This document shows, one piece after another, positions 1 to 8,386 of a stretch of 64,000 nucleotides of DNA. The position numbers were made by a program, and so were the translations under genes. The stretch comes from an uncultured bacterium (GTDB taxonomy: Bacteria; Bacillota; Clostridia; Oscillospirales; Ruminococcaceae): NCBI GenBank assembly GCA_905214345.1, contig CAJMLV010000005.1, forward strand, positions 1 to 64,000, in the 5' to 3' direction. The notes below the pieces were generated by a model that made no database searches, was not told where the DNA came from, and was given only the letters and a program-made list of their open reading frames with translations. The stretch's first letter is position 1. The number at the start of each line of letters is the position of its first letter.

Positions 1-1404
1 CTTCTGGTACAGCGCGTGGTGCACCATATGGCAGCCCCAGCTGCGGGACTTGCCCCAGCAGTTCAGCACGGCCACAGTCTTTACGCAATAGGCAGTGGTG
101 CCCTTGGCGTTCTCATACAGTTCGCGGAACTCGTTGCAGACGTTCTCGATGTAATCCACAAACTCCGGGAATTCCAACGCCAGTTTCAGGTATCCGCCGT
201 AGCCGATACGGTCCACCGGCTTGCGCAGAATGGCACGGCGGGCGGTGACCCAGTTTTCCTTGGCTTCCTTTACCGGGTCGCCGCCTTCGTGGAAGGTGTC
301 CGGGAAGAAGTAAGGCAGGAAACGGCCCTCGGTGTATTTTACACCGGAAATGTCGCTGATCAGGCGCAGGGTGGAACCGTTGCCCACACTGCCCACCACA
401 GCATCCAGGCCGATGGTCTTGAACTCGTCCATAAACGGCTCGGTACCGATGAAATGGTCCCCCAGGAACATCATGGCTTCCTTGCCCATCTCGTGGGTGA
501 TGTCGACCATCTCCTTGGCCAGCTTGGCGACTTCGCGGCGCTGGAAGGCCTGGAAGTCCTTGTACTCCTTGCTGGGCACACGATACTGGTTGTTGTAATA
601 GCCCTGATCGATGATGAATTCCGGGCGGAACTTGTAGCCCACTTCCGCTTCGAACTGCTTCAGGATATAGGGGGAAACACTGGCGGAATAGCCGTACCAG
701 TCCACATATTTTTCCCGCTTCAGCTCATCGAACACCAGGGTAAACTGATGGAAGAAGGTGGTGTAGCGAAGCACATCCACATAGGGATGCTCGGCAATAA
801 ACTTGCGCAGGCGCTCCATAGTGTACTTGTGGGTCTTGGGCTGGCGAACGTCGAAGGTGATCTGGTGCTCGAAATTCTTCCAGTTATTGGTCACCGCGTT
901 GTACATATGTACGGGGTCCCAGATCAGATAAGCCAAAAAGCTCACGGTATATTCATGGAACGGCGTGCAGCCGGTGATCTCCGCGCAGCCGGCGGCCTCG
1001 TTGTAGCTCCACCGGTCGGTGGGGACCACTTCGCCGGTAGTGCGGTCGATCACTTCCCACCAGCGCTTGATGTCATCGCGGGTGTTCACCTTCATCAGTT
1101 CATCGGAGATACCCTTCATCAGAGGAATCGACAGTGTATCACCGGTAGCGGTGTAGAAGCCTGTCATAATGTAGCATTGCTGCACCTCGTCCGGGTTCGC
1201 CTTGGCCCAGGCATTGTCCTTGCGGGTGGTGTAATAGGTGGAATAGATCTTTGCTCCAACCTTGGTCAGTTCCTCAGGGAACTCAGTGCCGTCACAGTCA
1301 CGGATGGCATCCGCTCCCCACCGTTTCAGGATATCCACGGTTTCCGGCACAATATCCAGATTGGTGGGAATGGTTACCCGGCCAGTCAATTTTTTATCGC
1401 TCAT
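1..1404 (-). CDS. GH112 galactosyl-N-acetylhexosamine phosphorylase (3' end cut off)
   Basis: This enzyme family splits beta-1,3-galactosyl-N-acetylhexosamines (lacto-N-biose from milk oligosaccharides, galacto-N-biose from mucin) with phosphate, giving galactose-1-phosphate and the free HexNAc in the cytoplasm. The 468 visible residues run from a standard family N-terminus (MSDKKLTGRVTIPTN) through RWGADAIRDCDGTEFPEEL, FTTFFHQFTLVFDE, MMFLGDHFIGTEP, GSVGNGSTLRLISDI and EGRFLPYFFPDTFHEGGD, all typical of GH112. Family members are about 720-750 residues, so roughly 260 lie beyond the window edge. The start ATG has a purine-rich AGAGGG site. It is the last visible gene of a sugar ABC importer operon, which fits its role. 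Some clostridial GH112 enzymes act on galactosyl-rhamnose instead, and the exact substrate cannot be read by eye. Confidence 0.93.
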   Translation of the reverse strand, partial: MSDKKLTGRVTIPTNLDIVPETVDILKRWGADAIRDCDGTEFPEELTKVGAKIYSTYYTTRKDNAWAKANPDEVQQCYIMTGFYTATGDTLSIPLMKGISDELMKVNTRDDIKRWWEVIDRTTGEVVPTDRWSYNEAAGCAEITGCTPFHEYTVSFLAYLIWDPVHMYNAVTNNWKNFEHQITFDVRQPKTHKYTMERLRKFIAEHPYVDVLRYTTFFHQFTLVFDELKREKYVDWYGYSASVSPYILKQFEAEVGYKFRPEFIIDQGYYNNQYRVPSKEYKDFQAFQRREVAKLAKEMVDITHEMGKEAMMFLGDHFIGTEPFMDEFKTIGLDAVVGSVGNGSTLRLISDISGVKYTEGRFLPYFFPDTFHEGGDPVKEAKENWVTARRAILRKPVDRIGYGGYLKLALEFPEFVDYIENVCNEFRELYENAKGTTAYCVKTVAVLNCWGKSRSWGCHMVHHALYQK

Positions 1405-1482
1405 TTTTCCCTCTTTTCCTGGTTGGCCTCAAACCGGCGCCCTGCCCTTCCGATGCAGGCGAAGCACCGCCTTCCAGCGTTT

Positions 1483-1686
1483 TCATTTTTTATACCCTCT
1501 GTTGTACAGATAGAGCAGCACAAGAATCCCTGCCAGACCAACAAGTTCTACGCACAGACCGATCACGCCCTGCACATAATCTGCCATGAAGCCCATGGAG
1601 TGACCGACAACGACCAGTGCAATGCACACCAGCGCCGCGATCAGCGCCAGAATGACCTTCACCGTTCTTTTTTGGTATTCGTTCAT
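1483..1686 (-). CDS. Small two-helix membrane protein in the sugar importer operon
   Basis: A 67-residue protein with a short basic N-terminus (MNEYQKRTVK), two hydrophobic segments (about residues 11-30 and 38-60) and a basic C-terminus (YNRGYKK). It sits 13 bases after the second permease and just before the phosphorylase, so it is co-transcribed with them. It resembles the small DUF6903-type proteins I recall next to sugar ABC permeases, but that match is from memory and no function is established. A role as an accessory membrane subunit is inference only. Confidence 0.75.
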   Translation of the reverse strand: MNEYQKRTVKVILALIAALVCIALVVVGHSMGFMADYVQGVIGLCVELVGLAGILVLLYLYNRGYKK

Positions 1687-1699
1687 CGCGTTTCCCTCC

Positions 1700-2596
1700 T
1701 TAGCCCTTCAGTCCGCCCAGAGTCATGCCCTGGGTCAGCTTTTTCTGCACACACATATACAGGATCAGCGTGGGAATCATGACCAGAACCAGGCCGGCAT
1801 ACATCTGACCGTATTCCGCCTTCGCATTCTGGGCCTTCATCAGGTTCAGCAAGCCCACAGGCAGCGTACGTGCGCCGTTGGGATCGGTGAGCATGGTCAT
1901 GGAGATGATGTACTCGTTCCAGTAGGCCAGGAACTCGAACAGAATGACCGTGATGATGCTGGGTTTTGCCATGGGCAGGATAATCCGCACCATGGTGGTG
2001 AAATAACCGGCGCCGTCCACATAGGCGGCTTCCTCATAGTCCTTGGGCAATGTAGCCAGATAACTGCTGAGCAGGTAGATGGTAAACGGCAGCGTAGTGG
2101 AAGCCAGCACCACCGAAACCACAAAGGGATTGTTCAGGAAGAAGGCTTTGCCGAACAACTGGTTCAGCAGCCGGTCGCCGGCAACAAACATCAGGAAGAT
2201 AGGAACCACGATGTAGTTCACGTTGATGAACAGACCGGCCATAAAGCCGCCGCGGATGACCTTGCGGCCCATGAAGTTATAGCGGCTCAGCACATAGGCG
2301 GCAGGCAAAGCCACCACCAGCAGAATCGTCAGCGACAAAGCGGTGATCAGGACCGAAGTCATGAAATAATCGCCCATGCGCGCCTTGGTCCATGCATCCA
2401 CGAAGTTTTGCAGGTAAATGCCTTTCGGCAGCGTGAAGGGGTTGCCATAGAACTCGCTGTTCTGCTTCACCGACGCCATGAAGACCCACGCCACAGGGAT
2501 AATAATGGCGACTGCCAGTACAATCAGCACAATATAGATCACGGCTTTCATCAGCCGGTCGCTTTTTCGGCTGCTCGCTTTCTCTTTTGCGTTCAT
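1700..2596 (-). CDS. Carbohydrate ABC transporter permease (MalG type)
   Basis: One of two inner-membrane subunits of a CUT1-type sugar importer. The 298 residues contain six predicted membrane segments and the cytoplasmic EAA loop (YEEAAYVDGAGYFTTMVRI followed by ILPMAKP), where the ATPase docks. The C-terminus (LTQGMTLGGLKG) is characteristic of MalG-like subunits. It begins 21 bases after the partner permease stops. No ATPase gene lies in the visible operon, so the importer probably uses a shared MsmK-type ATPase encoded elsewhere, as is common in Firmicutes. The neighbouring GH112 enzyme suggests that lacto-N-biose or galacto-N-biose is carried. Confidence 0.93.
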   Translation of the reverse strand: MNAKEKASSRKSDRLMKAVIYIVLIVLAVAIIIPVAWVFMASVKQNSEFYGNPFTLPKGIYLQNFVDAWTKARMGDYFMTSVLITALSLTILLVVALPAAYVLSRYNFMGRKVIRGGFMAGLFINVNYIVVPIFLMFVAGDRLLNQLFGKAFFLNNPFVVSVVLASTTLPFTIYLLSSYLATLPKDYEEAAYVDGAGYFTTMVRIILPMAKPSIITVILFEFLAYWNEYIISMTMLTDPNGARTLPVGLLNLMKAQNAKAEYGQMYAGLVLVMIPTLILYMCVQKKLTQGMTLGGLKG

Positions 2597-2617
2597 TCGC
2601 GCACACTTCCTTTCTGT

Positions 2618-3508
2618 TTAGAATTCCAACGCTTCGCGCTCGGTCACCTTGTTCACAATAGCAGCCAGCGCAAAGGAGAAGGTGAACACCACAACACCAA
2701 TGGCCATGCCATAACCATAGGTGGAGTTGGTATACGCCTGCTTGTACATGTAGCTCAGGAAAACCTCGGTGGCGCCGTCCGGGCCGCCGTTGGTCATTGC
2801 CTTCACGAACAGGAAGCTCATGTTGATATTCGAAATAATGAAGAAGGTCAAAGTGGTGCGAATGTTGGTCCAGATCAAAGGCAGCGTGATGCTGAAAAAC
2901 TGCTTGATTCGGGAGGCGCCTTCCAGGTTTGCATTCTCGTACAAACTTTCGGGAATGGCAGACATACTGGCCATATACATGACCATGTAGTAACCGATGG
3001 CCTGCCACACCATGGCAATGGCCAGGCTGTAGATCACGAGTTTCTGGTCGCCCATCCAGTAAATGGGGTCCGCGTCGCCGCGGAAGATGCTCAGGATGCT
3101 GTTCAGCAGACCGTTGTTGGCGTCATAGATGGCGCTGAAGATGGCGCTGATGACAACGACCGACAGAATGTTGGGAATGTAGAATACAATGCGGAAGAAG
3201 TTCTGCCCTTTCAGTTCTTCTCTGGTGAGAATGGCTGCAAACAGAAGTGCCAGAACAATGGTAACCACTGTGACAAGCACGATCAGCAGGATACTGTTGC
3301 GGCAGGAACGCAGGAAATTTTCGTCCTGGAACAGCGTGACAAAGTTATCCAGGCCCACAAATTCCTGATTGGGGGAATAGCCGCCCCAGCGGAACAACGA
3401 CATACGGAAAACATTGAATGTGGGAATCACAAGAAAAATGAATGCCAATATTGTGGCCGGTGCCACGCAGGCCACGATAAACCGGCTGCGCGCTTTGTTT
3501 TTTTGCAT
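2618..3508 (-). CDS. Carbohydrate ABC transporter permease (MalF type)
   Basis: The partner inner-membrane subunit of the sugar importer. It has six predicted membrane segments and the EAA loop (YENANLEGASRIKQFFSIT followed by LPLIW). I place the start at the ATG of MQKNKARSR because AAAGGAG lies just upstream; a longer in-frame GTG start would overlap that ribosome site. The gene is separated from the binding-protein gene by a strong stem-loop, which probably lowers permease expression relative to the binding protein. Confidence 0.93.
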   Translation of the reverse strand: MQKNKARSRFIVACVAPATILAFIFLVIPTFNVFRMSLFRWGGYSPNQEFVGLDNFVTLFQDENFLRSCRNSILLIVLVTVVTIVLALLFAAILTREELKGQNFFRIVFYIPNILSVVVISAIFSAIYDANNGLLNSILSIFRGDADPIYWMGDQKLVIYSLAIAMVWQAIGYYMVMYMASMSAIPESLYENANLEGASRIKQFFSITLPLIWTNIRTTLTFFIISNINMSFLFVKAMTNGGPDGATEVFLSYMYKQAYTNSTYGYGMAIGVVVFTFSFALAAIVNKVTEREALEF

Positions 3509-3532
3509 TGTGCCCTCTCCTTTCACCTAAAA

Positions 3533-3570
3533 GGCGGTGAACAAAAGGGATACACCTTCTGTTCACCGCC
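3533..3570 (-). terminator. Intra-operon stem-loop between binding protein and permease
   Basis: An 11-bp perfect stem (GGCGGTGAACA with TGTTCACCGCC) whose loop can add an AAGG/CCTT extension. On the transcribed strand it is followed by TTTTA. It lies between the solute-binding-protein stop and the permease ribosome site. Such hairpins act as partial terminators or 3' stabilisers that make binding protein more abundant than permeases; that role is inferred. Confidence 0.75.
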
Positions 3571-3660
3571 CGGTTTACCAGATCACCTACGCGGCAGGCA
3601 CCGGAACGGTGCTTCCATGGTTTGAATCAGCTTGTCCTGCGCAATGAGCGCGGGCAATGC

Positions 3661-5037
3661 TTACTCCATAGCCGCAGCCATGGTCTTGCAGGCATCCTGC
3701 ATATCGGTGTGCCACTGTTCCGCAGTCTTGGTGCCGTTCACAACGCTGTCCATGGTGAAGCAGAAGATCTGCTTGAAGTTCATGCCTTCCACGGGCTTGG
3801 TGGTTGCGAAGGTACCGATAGCAGCCTTGGCACCATTGTCATACACACTGTAATAAACTTTGTTGTCATCGCTCAGCTTGTCGGTCATGCCAACGATGGG
3901 CTGAACTGCACCGGCTTCGGCAAAGATGGAAGCGGCTTCGTCGCTGTACAGGTAGCTGATGAACAGCTTTGCCAGGTCCTGATTCTGAGAACCGGCGGGA
4001 ACCCAGCACTGCTCAAAGAAGGTGTAGCTGTAACGGTCGCCGCCCTGCTCCATCGCCGGCAGAGCCATGAAGCCCCACTCGAAACCGTCGGCACGGGGAG
4101 CGTCGGCCATTTCGCCGATAACCCAGTTGCCGTTGGGCATAAACAGCGCCTTGTTATCCAGGATCAACTGCTGGTTCTTAGTGAAGTTATCGTTGTTGCC
4201 GTTGGAAGGAGTGGACTTTTCCGTATTGGCAGCCAGCTTGCCCAGCACGTCAAACATCTTGCCCATGTCTTCGCTGGCCCAGGTGGCTTCATCATACTTC
4301 AGAGCATTGTTGAAGAAATCCTGACCGCCCACTTCGGGGATCATAGCGTAGATGAAAGCGTCCAGATAACCGGCGGTGGGATAAGTAAACAGAGGAATAT
4401 CGGTCTGGTCAGCCAGAGCGAAGAACTCATCCCAAGTGGTGGGAAGGGTCAGGGTGCCGCCGCCCTCGGTGAAGTTTGCCTTATTGTAGAACAGACCGCA
4501 GGGGCTGTAGAACATGGGCATCATAAAGACACGTTCGTCGCTGTAGGGGTTGGTGGTCAGGTTGCCGGTGAAGCCAGGGATGATCTTCTCGCCAACGGTG
4601 ACCTCCTCGCCCAGGACCTTCATGCCCAGAACGTCGGACAGGTCCGCCAGTGCATTTTCTTTCAGCATGGTCTCGGGCAGGGCCTTCTCACGGCCAGTGG
4701 CCAGGTGAACAACGTCATAGTAGTTGCCGGCCTTCATCTGAGGATCGATGACGTCCTCCAGATTCTTGTCGGTGGTCAGTTCCACGGTAGCGCCGGTCTT
4801 TGCTTCAAACGCATCCGCAACTTTCTGCCACATTTCAGAGCCGTAAGCGGTTTCGATAGCGGCCACTTTCAGGGTCTGGCCTGCATAATCGCCTTCGCCT
4901 GCAGCAGTGGAAGCAGTGGCCCCGGTGGAACCGGATGCCTCAGTGCTGGTGGAGCTCCCGGTGGACGTGCCACCGCAAGCAGTGAGCACAGATGCCGCCA
5001 TCGACACTGCCAGCAGCATGCTAAGTACCTTTTTCAT
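3661..5037 (-). CDS. Sugar-binding lipoprotein of ABC importer
   Basis: Extracellular substrate-binding protein of the CUT1 sugar importer, tethered by lipid. It has a signal peptide ending in a lipobox (SVLTAC, Cys at about residue 20), then a Gly/Ser/Thr-rich spacer and a family-1 solute-binding fold (TLKVAAIETAYGSEMW, DVVHLATGREK, YSPCGLFYNKANF, WVPAGSQNQDLAKLF). I start it at MKKVLSML, 34 codons inside the longest frame, because CAGGAGG sits 6 bases upstream. First gene of the operon, divergent from the AraC regulator. Sugar specificity is inferred only from the linked GH112 phosphorylase. Confidence 0.93.
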   Translation of the reverse strand: MKKVLSMLLAVSMAASVLTACGGTSTGSSTSTEASGSTGATASTAAGEGDYAGQTLKVAAIETAYGSEMWQKVADAFEAKTGATVELTTDKNLEDVIDPQMKAGNYYDVVHLATGREKALPETMLKENALADLSDVLGMKVLGEEVTVGEKIIPGFTGNLTTNPYSDERVFMMPMFYSPCGLFYNKANFTEGGGTLTLPTTWDEFFALADQTDIPLFTYPTAGYLDAFIYAMIPEVGGQDFFNNALKYDEATWASEDMGKMFDVLGKLAANTEKSTPSNGNNDNFTKNQQLILDNKALFMPNGNWVIGEMADAPRADGFEWGFMALPAMEQGGDRYSYTFFEQCWVPAGSQNQDLAKLFISYLYSDEAASIFAEAGAVQPIVGMTDKLSDDNKVYYSVYDNGAKAAIGTFATTKPVEGMNFKQIFCFTMDSVVNGTKTAEQWHTDMQDACKTMAAAME

Positions 5038-5130
5038 AGTTAACCTCCTGTTTGATGAATCCATAATACAGAGACGGAAAGGTCGCTGTTTCGCTATTTG
5101 CTTTCGCTCTTCCCTGCATCGCTTGTTTTC

Positions 5131-5158
5131 AGTATACAATTTCCAGGTGACAATACAA
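5131..5158 (-). promoter_or_regulatory. Promoter of the galacto-N-biose operon
   Basis: TTGTAT, a 16-base spacer, then TATACT, about 95 bases before the binding-protein start. The -35 is weak, as expected for an activator-dependent promoter. The whole divergent stretch between this operon and the AraC gene (5038-5580) is strikingly AT-rich and holds no gene. Confidence 0.55.
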
Positions 5159-5449
5159 GTTCTTTCTTGCTCTAACTTTTATATAACTTGTCTTTATGTT
5201 CAAAACATCTATTTATCTTCCGTTTTTCGAAAACTTTTTGTGGCAATCATCAACAAAAAGAGCATTTCTTTTTTAGTCACTTTTTTATTTTCCAAAAATC
5301 ACTTTAGTACTTTAAATATTTTGTTTGCATCCCTCTCTAATATCGGCGTTTTCTTGCTTTTCTCTCCAAATTTTATAATATGATTCCGTTTTTCAAAATC
5401 AGGAATTTACATTTTCCCGGATATAGTTTATAATAAAACAGTCAGATAT

Positions 5450-5478
5450 TTGTTATATATTGCTCTAAATTTTATAAT
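5450..5478 (+). promoter_or_regulatory. Promoter of the AraC regulator
   Basis: TTGTTA, a 17-base spacer, then TATAAT, about 100 bases before the regulator start. A second TATAAT lies at 5488-5493 but lacks a well-spaced -35. Confidence 0.55.
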
Positions 5479-5580
5479 TCCTTGTAATATAATGTTACCG
5501 TTTTCCGCTGTGCATCTGCGTTCCCGGTTCAGCGGTCGGATCTGTTGCCCCTTTATCCTATTTTTTGGGAGGTTCGCCCC

Positions 5581-6474
5581 ATGAGTTCAAATCGCTATGA
5601 CATCCTTACCGACACATCAAAGGCTTCGCAAAGTCTTTCCTCTGTCCTTCTTGAAAATGTGAACTTGCTATATGTAACAGACGCACAATTCAGCGAAGAC
5701 TGGCACAGCACCATGCACAGCCACCCAAACCTGGAACTGTTTTACTGCGTTCGGGGAATCGGCGAGTTCCGTATGAAAGACAAAGTGTTGCCGGTGGGCA
5801 GCGACGACATGATCATCGTGAACCCCAATGTGGAACATACGGAAACCAGTGTGCCCAGCAACCCATTGGAATATATTGCACTTGGTATCAGCGGCGTGGA
5901 CCTTATCTTCAACGCCCAGGATCAGCAGTGTTCCGTTCTGAACTACCGCGGTTCCCGCACCGAGATCGTCGCGCTTCTGCGCATGCTGATTTCGGAGGCC
6001 TCTACGCAGCCCCAGGGCTGGGAGAACGTTTGTCAGCATCTGTTGGTCGTTCTGCTTTCCCTGCTGCTGCGCCACACACACTTCACACTAAACATCGAAC
6101 AGGGGCTGCACACCAACAAGGAATGTGCCGCCGCCCGCCGTTTTATCGACGAACATTTTGCCGAGCCCATCGATCTTGAAATGCTGTCCTGCATCACCCA
6201 TGTCAACAAATACTACCTGGCACATTCCTTCAAGCGGGAATACGGCATCTCCCCTATCAACTACCTGATCGAACGGCGAATCCGGGAAAGCAAATACATG
6301 CTGGAACATACCGATTACGCTCTTTCGCAGATTGCTCATTTTCTAGGTTTTTCCTCTTCCAGCTACTTTTCCCAGAGTTTCCGCCGCTTTACCGGCCAAA
6401 GCCCGACGGATTACCGAAAGCAAAGCCGCATTGCCGATGCAGAGCAGACTTCCAAAGAGCAACCATCCGTCTGA
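5581..6474 (+). CDS. AraC-family regulator of the galacto-N-biose operon
   Basis: Sugar-responsive transcription factor of 297 residues. The N-terminal half is a cupin-like sensing domain (HSTMHSHPNLELFYCVRG). The C-terminal half has two helix-turn-helix motifs of the AraC type (IDLEMLSCITHVNKYYLAHSF and YALSQIAHFLGFSSSSYFSQ, then FTGQSPTDYRK). I use the ATG preceded by GGGAGG; an upstream TTG in frame has no ribosome site. It is divergent from the sugar importer, the usual arrangement for a local activator. Confidence 0.92.
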   Translation: MSSNRYDILTDTSKASQSLSSVLLENVNLLYVTDAQFSEDWHSTMHSHPNLELFYCVRGIGEFRMKDKVLPVGSDDMIIVNPNVEHTETSVPSNPLEYIALGISGVDLIFNAQDQQCSVLNYRGSRTEIVALLRMLISEASTQPQGWENVCQHLLVVLLSLLLRHTHFTLNIEQGLHTNKECAAARRFIDEHFAEPIDLEMLSCITHVNKYYLAHSFKREYGISPINYLIERRIRESKYMLEHTDYALSQIAHFLGFSSSSYFSQSFRRFTGQSPTDYRKQSRIADAEQTSKEQPSV

Positions 6475-6585
6475 TGGCGTTTTCTGTTTCAGTGTGCACC
6501 GTCTATATACACTAGACGTGTACGATGCCTTAGCCCGGAACTCCCGCCGCCCCCCTGCGTTGATGTGTTACTCCGCACATAATCA

Positions 6586-6623
6586 ATCCCCCTTGATCTT
6601 TTCCTGGTCAAGGGGGATTTTTT
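6586..6623 (+). terminator. Terminator after the AraC gene
   Basis: Eleven-bp stem (ATCCCCCTTGA with TCAAGGGGGAT) closing a TCTTTTCCTGG loop and followed by a run of T. Confidence 0.9.
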
Positions 6624-6745
6624 CGTTATTCTGATATTCAACCAAGCTGCATTTGCTCTTCCCCGTCCGTTCTTTACCACGGTTATTCCACAGGAACCGG
6701 ACAGTTCTCCACTACGCCCGGCTTTTTGAGCAATAGTGAAATCAC

Positions 6746-7809
6746 TCACTCTTCTTTTGGTTTAGTCAACAGCCGCACCGCGGCCAGGCGATGGAAAAGT
6801 GCCGCGAAAACCAGGCCGAAGGTCACGCCCAGAATCGTATCCACGATGCGCAGGAGCACCGCCCCATGCAGGCCGTAGATACCGGCCCCCAGCATCAGGG
6901 CACCAAAGCAGTTCATGGCTGTTTTATACCGGTAGTCGGTGCAGAATCCCAGGCAAAGACCGCCCAGCGGTCCCATCAGCGAATGGAAAGATTCCGGCGT
7001 CAGCTGATACAGCACCAAAAAGGCGCAGGAACCCGCAATTGCCCCCACGATCCGCTGCCAGAACCGGGTACAGGTGTTGCCGGAATAAGGATATGCCGAC
7101 AACAGAGAGGCACAGGCAAAGCCCATCCACATGAAGCGTTCCACCCCAAATACCTGCCCGGCCGTCAGAACCAGGCTCACACCCAAAGCCATGCGCAGCT
7201 GCCAGAGATGCACCGGTGTGGTGGGGTTAAACCGTTTTATTACATGGTGGAACCGTGTACCGCTGTGCTGTCCCCGGTGTTTGGCCACCAGAATGGCGCC
7301 GCAGATAACGTACCCCACCAGAGCCAGCATCCCGCGGCGAAGAAGGGCATCCCCCAGCACCGGGTTTCCCGTCAGGTATACATAGGCAAAGCTGTACAGC
7401 CCGCCGTTGCCCATTTCGGGGCGCTGGGTGGTCATATACAGCATGGCAAAAATGCCGCAAAGTGCAGCGGGACCAAAAACACCGGCGGAAGGACCGACGC
7501 TGCGGCCGGCACCAGCACCAGAATCCCCAGCACAGCCGCCAGCGTGACCAGCGAATCCCCGATACAGTATTCAAAATTGACAAACCGGATGCCCAGCATC
7601 ATGCAGAAAAGAGCCACCGCCATGGGGGTATTGTCGACTCCAAACACACCGGACAGCAAACTGATGAACACAATGGCAAAAGCCACGATCAGCACCGAAC
7701 GCACCGCCATGGCTGCCCAGTAACAGGCTTTCTCCCCTTTTGTTTCGCAGGCGGCAATCTTCCGCTTGAGAATGGCAGGGTCCATCTGCAGGGCATCATA
7801 AAACTTCAT
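6746..7809 (-). pseudogene. FUSC-family membrane protein, frameshifted
   Basis: Two adjacent frames together form one FUSC-type (aromatic-acid exporter-like) membrane protein of about 355 residues. The upstream part has three to four helices and ends LVPLHFAAFLPCCI; the downstream part begins MLYMTTQRPEMGNGGLY, a stretch that is continuous with it in FUSC proteins. Adding one base to the A5 tract at 7448-7452 (T5 on the coding strand) joins them as FAAFFAMLYMTTQ. The gene therefore carries a one-base deletion, or this is a sequencing error. It overlaps the end of the MarR gene by 14 bases, so the two are co-transcribed. Any substrate is unknown. Confidence 0.75.
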
Positions 7810-8242
7810 CTTCACGGGCACTCCCCTGTCCTTTCTCTATATGTGCGGCAACCTTGTCCGCATAATACAGGAACTTTTCAAAATCTTCGCCGGAACTGCG
7901 CCACAAATCATAAAAAGGCTGCAGGATACTCTCGTACCCCTGTTTCAGTCCCGCAAGACCGGCATCCGTCATATACAGCCGGTAGCTTCGCTCATCGGCA
8001 GCCTGCTTTTCTTTGCGGATGCAGCCTTTTTCATAGAGCGTTTTCAGACAGCGGCTCACGGCTTCCTTTTTCATCCCGGTGCCCTGGCTGAGAAGCACAG
8101 GGGTGTTCTGGTCTGGCTGCAGATACAGGTGCGCCAGAAGTTCACATTCGCTGACAGTCAGCACCGGTTTGTGTTCCGGCAGCAGTGCGCGCATGATTTT
8201 CTGCATCTGCTGCTGGTAATGAACCATATCCGTCCAATCCAT
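7796..8242 (-). CDS. MarR-family regulator
   Basis: A 148-residue winged-helix repressor (LTVSECELLAHLYLQPDQN, GTGMKKEAVSRCLKTLYEKGCIRKEKQAADERSYRLYMTDAG). The start at MDWTDMVHYQQ is supported by AAGGGGAAGG; upstream in-frame starts lack a site. It is first in an operon with the FUSC-type membrane protein and is probably autoregulated through the palindrome in its promoter. MarR proteins usually respond to phenolic ligands, which fits a FUSC partner, but the ligand here is unknown. Confidence 0.88.
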   Translation of the reverse strand: MDWTDMVHYQQQMQKIMRALLPEHKPVLTVSECELLAHLYLQPDQNTPVLLSQGTGMKKEAVSRCLKTLYEKGCIRKEKQAADERSYRLYMTDAGLAGLKQGYESILQPFYDLWRSSGEDFEKFLYYADKVAAHIEKGQGSAREDEVL

Positions 8243-8264
8243 AAAGCCTTCCCCTTGCATATAA

Positions 8265-8305
8265 TTAACATTGTTAACTATATACGCAAAACGCCGCTTT
8301 GTCAA
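8265..8305 (-). promoter_or_regulatory. MarR promoter with overlapping operator palindrome
   Basis: TTGACA (8305-8300), a 17-base spacer and TATAGT (8282-8277) form a near-consensus promoter. A perfect palindrome TTAACA-T-TGTTAA (8265-8277) begins at the -10 and covers the transcription start, the usual position for MarR autorepression. Confidence 0.75.
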
Positions 8306-8329
8306 CATCACTACTACCCGGCAGAAAAG

Positions 8330-8365
8330 AAAAATCCCCCCGGATAGCCTCCGGAGGGATTTTTG
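8330..8365 (-). terminator. Terminator after the YfcC gene
   Basis: Inverted repeat AAAAATCCCTCCGGAGG / CCGGGGGGATTTTT with a T run on the minus strand, 22 bases past the stop codon. Confidence 0.85.
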
Positions 8366-8386
8366 CTCATTTGTTTATACAGGTGA

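Noticed and set aside
16..1782. Plus-strand 588-residue open frame over the phosphorylase gene
   Set aside because: The minus strand encodes a clear GH112 protein across the same bases; the plus frame has low-complexity His/Gly/Val content typical of an antisense shadow.
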